Assembly: GCA_964482585.1 (NCBI GenBank)
Contig: CAYZYO010000019.1
Coordinates: 1-25,531, forward strand
From: CAYZYO01 sp964482585
GTDB taxonomy: Bacteria; Bacillota; Syntrophomonadia; Syntrophomonadales; Syntrophomonadaceae
Direction of reading: 5' to 3'
DNA: 25,531 bases
The stretch's first letter is position 1; each line of letters starts with the position of its first letter. Below are positions 23,462 through 25,531 of the stretch, piece by piece. Made by a program: the position numbers and the translations under genes. The notes beneath the pieces were generated by a model, which did no database searches, had not been told where the DNA came from, and saw only the letters and a list, made by a program, of their open reading frames with translations.

Positions 23462-24190
23462 TTAATCCGCAGTTTTCACTGTTTGTGATTTAACAATACC
23501 TGAAAAAATTGCATAGGCAACCTTTGCCTGGTATGAAGGATCACTTAAGTTTTTTGCCTCCCGGGGATTGGATATAAACCCTACTTCAACTATAACCGCA
23601 GGCATCTCCGTACGGTTTAAAATATAGTAATCCCCCGTACTGGCTTTACGATTAGTATTCCCTAAAATTACAGTTAATTCCTGCTGAATACATTCAGCAA
23701 TTGTTTTGCTCGGTTTACTGCTCCGGTTGTAAAACACCTGACCCCCGGACCATTCAGTATCTACATTGGCATTGGTATGAATGCTTATACATAACTCTGC
23801 TCCCGAACTATTAATAATCTCTATCCGTTTTTTGACCGATTCTCTATAAACTTCACCATAAGTACCTTTAAAAGATTCTCCAGCCAGGTCAATGTCTTTT
23901 TCTCTTACCATCACTACCAGTGCTCCTGCCTGTGCCAGCTGTTCCTGCAATTTTTTGCTGATAGCCAGGGTTATATCTTTTTCTATATATTCACCTCTAA
24001 AGGCACCAGGATCTTTCCCTCCATGCCCGGCATCAATTACTATTATCTTGTTAGCTACTCCATAAGAAAGCGCCTGTCGATTCCCTTTGACTTCAGTATT
24101 TAATACCATGGCACATAGTATACATAAGAACAGCATCGCGCCGGTAAAATAAATCTTTTTTTTAGGAATATACCAGCTTTTAAATAACAA
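23462..24190 (-). CDS. cwlD: N-acetylmuramoyl-L-alanine amidase CwlD (spore cortex)
   Basis: CwlD removes the peptide side chain from muramic acid in spore cortex, allowing muramic-delta-lactam formation and later germination. The 242-residue product has an N-terminal membrane/signal segment (13-31) and an Amidase_3 domain (about 48-235): zinc ligands H56 (IDAGHGGKDPGA), E70 and H138 (SIHTNA), and catalytic E202 (VEVGFISNPREA). The start is TTG at 24190 after GGGGGA. Its position downstream of rplM-rpsI is the same as in Bacillus subtilis, which supports CwlD over a vegetative amidase. Confidence 0.9.
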   Translation of the reverse strand: MLFKSWYIPKKKIYFTGAMLFLCILCAMVLNTEVKGNRQALSYGVANKIIVIDAGHGGKDPGAFRGEYIEKDITLAISKKLQEQLAQAGALVVMVREKDIDLAGESFKGTYGEVYRESVKKRIEIINSSGAELCISIHTNANVDTEWSGGQVFYNRSSKPSKTIAECIQQELTVILGNTNRKASTGDYYILNRTEMPAVIVEVGFISNPREAKNLSDPSYQAKVAYAIFSGIVKSQTVKTAD

Positions 24191-24279
24191 TGATTTTCCC
24201 CCTAATACAAAGTAATCTGCTAGTTCTTATATATGCTCTGATATATAGTTTTATAAGGAAAATTTCCCCCTAGCAAAAC

Positions 24280-24308
24280 TTAAGCCTCCTCATTTTGAGG
24301 AGGCTTAA
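24280..24308 (-). terminator. Intrinsic terminator after rpsI
   Basis: A 13-bp perfect stem (TTAAGCCTCCTCA, 3-nt loop, TGAGGAGGCTTAA), 15 bp after the rpsI stop; on the minus strand it is followed by GTTTTG. The T-run is short but the stem is strong. It separates the ribosomal operon from cwlD. Confidence 0.75.
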
Positions 24309-24323
24309 AAACCTATTTTAATA

Positions 24324-24716
24324 TTAACGTTTTGAATACTGGGGAGCTTTTCTTGCCTTGTGCAGACCGTATTTCTTTCTCTCTTTCATCCGGGGGTCAC
24401 GGGTTAGGAAACCTGATTTTCTCAAAATTGGTCGGTTTTCTGGATTAGCCATAATTAACGCCCTGGCTATACCTAATTGTATAGCTCCAGCTTGACCGGT
24501 AACTCCTCCTCCATGGACCCGGCAGAGCACATCAAACCTTCCTGTCATTTCAGTTATTTCAAATGGTTGTTGGACTATTAATCTGCTGGTCTTGTTAGGA
24601 AAAAAATCTTCAAAACTTCTATTGTTTATAATAATTCTACCCTCACCAGGAACTAATCTTACCCTGGCTACAGCTTTTTTCCTTCTTCCGGTCCCCCTAT
24701 ATTGTACTTTTACCAT
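24324..24716 (-). CDS. rpsI: 30S ribosomal protein S9
   Basis: 130-residue S9, full length. QYRGTGRRKKAVARVRL at the start, RVHGGGVTGQAGAIQLGIARAL in the middle and the basic tail KKYGLHKARKAPQYSKR, whose final Arg reaches the ribosomal P-site tRNA, are all present. It begins 11 bp after rplM with AAGGAGG upstream; the pair forms the usual L13-S9 operon. Confidence 0.98.
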   Translation of the reverse strand: MVKVQYRGTGRRKKAVARVRLVPGEGRIIINNRSFEDFFPNKTSRLIVQQPFEITEMTGRFDVLCRVHGGGVTGQAGAIQLGIARALIMANPENRPILRKSGFLTRDPRMKERKKYGLHKARKAPQYSKR

Positions 24717-24727
24717 ATTGATCCTCC

Positions 24728-25162
24728 TTAACCTCTAAGCTCACGAATTTCTGGTTTTTGTGCTTGATGGGAATGTTCACTTCCTCTATATACTTTAAGT
24801 TTTTTAAACACTTTATTCCCCAAACGATTCTTAGGAAGCATACCTTTAACCGCTAATTCTATAATCTTTTCAGGTTTCTTCTGCAATAGTGTCTTATAAT
24901 CGATTTCCTTTATGCCGCCAGGATAACCAGTGTGATAGTAGTGTTTTTTCTTATTAATCTTATCACCGGTAAGTCTTATTTTTTCTGCATTAACAACAAT
25001 TACATAATCACCTGTATCAACATGAGGAGTATAAACAGGTTTATGTTTTCCTCTTAATATGGAGGCAACTTCAGATGATAGCCTGCCAAGTGTCTGCCCG
25101 GCAGCATCTATTACATACCATTTGCGGTCAACTTCCGCTGGTTTTGCCATATACGTTTTCAC
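24728..25162 (-). CDS. rplM: 50S ribosomal protein L13
   Basis: 144-residue L13. It reads MKTYMAKPAEVDRKWYVIDA at the start, then TLGRLSSEVASILRGKHKP, HVDTGDYVIVVNAEKI and the motif VKGMLPKNRLG, all standard. I start at GTG 25162, 7 nt after AGGAGG, which gives the normal N-terminus; an in-frame ATG at 25249 would add 29 unrelated residues that run through the leader hairpin. Confidence 0.97.
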   Translation of the reverse strand: MKTYMAKPAEVDRKWYVIDAAGQTLGRLSSEVASILRGKHKPVYTPHVDTGDYVIVVNAEKIRLTGDKINKKKHYYHTGYPGGIKEIDYKTLLQKKPEKIIELAVKGMLPKNRLGNKVFKKLKVYRGSEHSHQAQKPEIRELRG

Positions 25163-25210
25163 GTCTTTCCCTCCTGTATTTAAATAGATATTCCATTTTC
25201 TATTGCCTGT

Positions 25211-25262
25211 TCCATGTCTGCCAACGGGGCGGGAGCCAGACATGGACATAGTGACGCACTAT
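25211..25262 (-). promoter_or_regulatory. Structured rplM leader (candidate L13 autoregulatory element)
   Basis: Upstream of rplM the leader can form a 10-bp perfect stem (25211-25220 with 25237-25246, TCCATGTCTG / CAGACATGGA) with a 16-nt loop, and next to it a 6-bp hairpin (25248-25262, ATAGTG-ACG-CACTAT) near the predicted transcript start. L13 leaders that regulate rplM-rpsI are known in Bacillota; whether this is one needs a covariance-model match. Confidence 0.55.
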
Positions 25263-25265
25263 TTT

Positions 25266-25295
25266 ATATTAGCTAAAATTTACTGCCTCTGTCAA
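25266..25295 (-). promoter_or_regulatory. Sigma-A-type promoter for rplM-rpsI
   Basis: On the minus strand TTGACA (25290-25295, perfect -35) and TAATAT (25266-25271) are 18 bp apart. The predicted start, near 25259, gives a leader of about 95 nt before the rplM GTG. Confidence 0.75.
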
Positions 25296-25360
25296 GAATA
25301 ATTGTATATTTATATTTGAATAATGACTCTACTAAAAAAACCCCTATTCTTGTGTTGACC

Positions 25361-25531
25361 ATAGAGGAGGCTTCAATCTCCGGTAAGCCAGATAACAAAC
25401 GAATTCAGGAGTGATTGGATGTCTCCTTTGCTATCTTATCCTTTTGCCTGGCGACTGAAGTCGCCTCTACCGGGTTATTTCTACGGAGTTATTTCCAACT
25501 TTCCAGCTTTCCAACTTTCCAACTTTCCAAC
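25361..25531. repeat. Paired inverted REP-like hairpins, pair 7, with 8-bp tandem repeat at window end
   Basis: Left: ATAGA then GGAGGCTTCAATCTCC (25361-25381). Right: GGCGACTGAAGTCGCC then TCTAC (25450-25470), third stem pair changed from A-T to C-G on both arms. The spacer is 68 bp, longer than in other pairs. From 25492 to the window edge there are five head-to-tail copies of TTTCCAAC (one reads TTTCCAGC); the run may continue outside. Confidence 0.8.

Noticed and set aside
25163..25249. 29-residue N-terminal extension of L13
   Set aside because: It is encoded by the leader hairpin and ribosome-site region; GTG 25162 gives the standard L13 N-terminus.
5938..25470. All hairpins interpreted simply as transcription terminators
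   Set aside because: They lack T-runs on either strand, occur upstream as well as downstream of genes, in pairs and in tandem arrays, and share flanking sequence, which fits a mobile repeat family better.

Overview
The window looks like a scaffold piece from an anaerobic, flagellated, spore-forming Bacillota (Clostridia; perhaps a Syntrophomonas-like lineage, though no marker here fixes the genus). The signs are an oxygen-independent class III ribonucleotide reductase (nrdD/nrdG), a cwlD-type spore-cortex amidase beside rplM-rpsI as in Bacillus subtilis, a Bacillus-type flgM-flgN-flgK-flgL-fliW-csrA-flaG-fliD run, strong AGGAGG ribosome sites and several TTG/GTG starts. Every recognised gene is on the minus strand, so transcription runs from high to low coordinates. 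Three 100-N runs (5968-6067, 9193-9292, 9327-9426) are scaffold gaps, all beside or inside repeats.

Layout from right to left: rplM-rpsI (promoter and structured leader visible) ends at a strong hairpin at 24280-24308. Next come cwlD and a fused MEMO/AMMECR1 gene, closed by a 35-bp perfect inverted repeat (21907-22013). The arginine cluster argC-argJ-argB-argD-argF (21661-15716) follows, with a clear sigma-A promoter overlapped by two ArgR-like boxes. Then comes nrdD-nrdG behind two NrdR boxes; nrdD carries a 322-residue intein with a LAGLIDADG-type endonuclease. The 5.9-11.2 kb stretch is gene-poor: an unrecognised 96-aa protein, a membrane-anchored SHOCT-type protein, a GIY-YIG protein, cheW and cheB, separated by repeat-rich spacers. 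The last 5.8 kb is the compact flagellar hook/cap and CsrA-FliW operon, free of repeats and cut by the window edge inside fliD.

The most striking feature is a dispersed palindrome family (core GGAGACTGAAGTCTCC followed by TCTAC) in nearly every loose intergenic region from 5.9 kb to the right edge: about two dozen copies plus a 69-bp tandem array. Stem sequences vary with compensating changes, the foot of each hairpin carries GTAG (read as CTAC on the other strand), and seven pairs face each other about 22-68 bp apart (mostly 27-29). This is the architecture of REP/REPIN elements mobilised by RAYT (TnpA-REP) transposases. No RAYT gene lies in this window.

Functional groups: (1) flagellar export control (FlgM, FlgN), hook-filament junction and cap (FlgK, FlgL, FliD) and the CsrA-FliW switch; (2) chemotaxis adaptation (CheB, CheW); (3) anaerobic dNTP synthesis (NrdD, NrdG) under probable NrdR control; (4) the acetyl-cycle arginine pathway; (5) ribosomal proteins and spore cortex processing.
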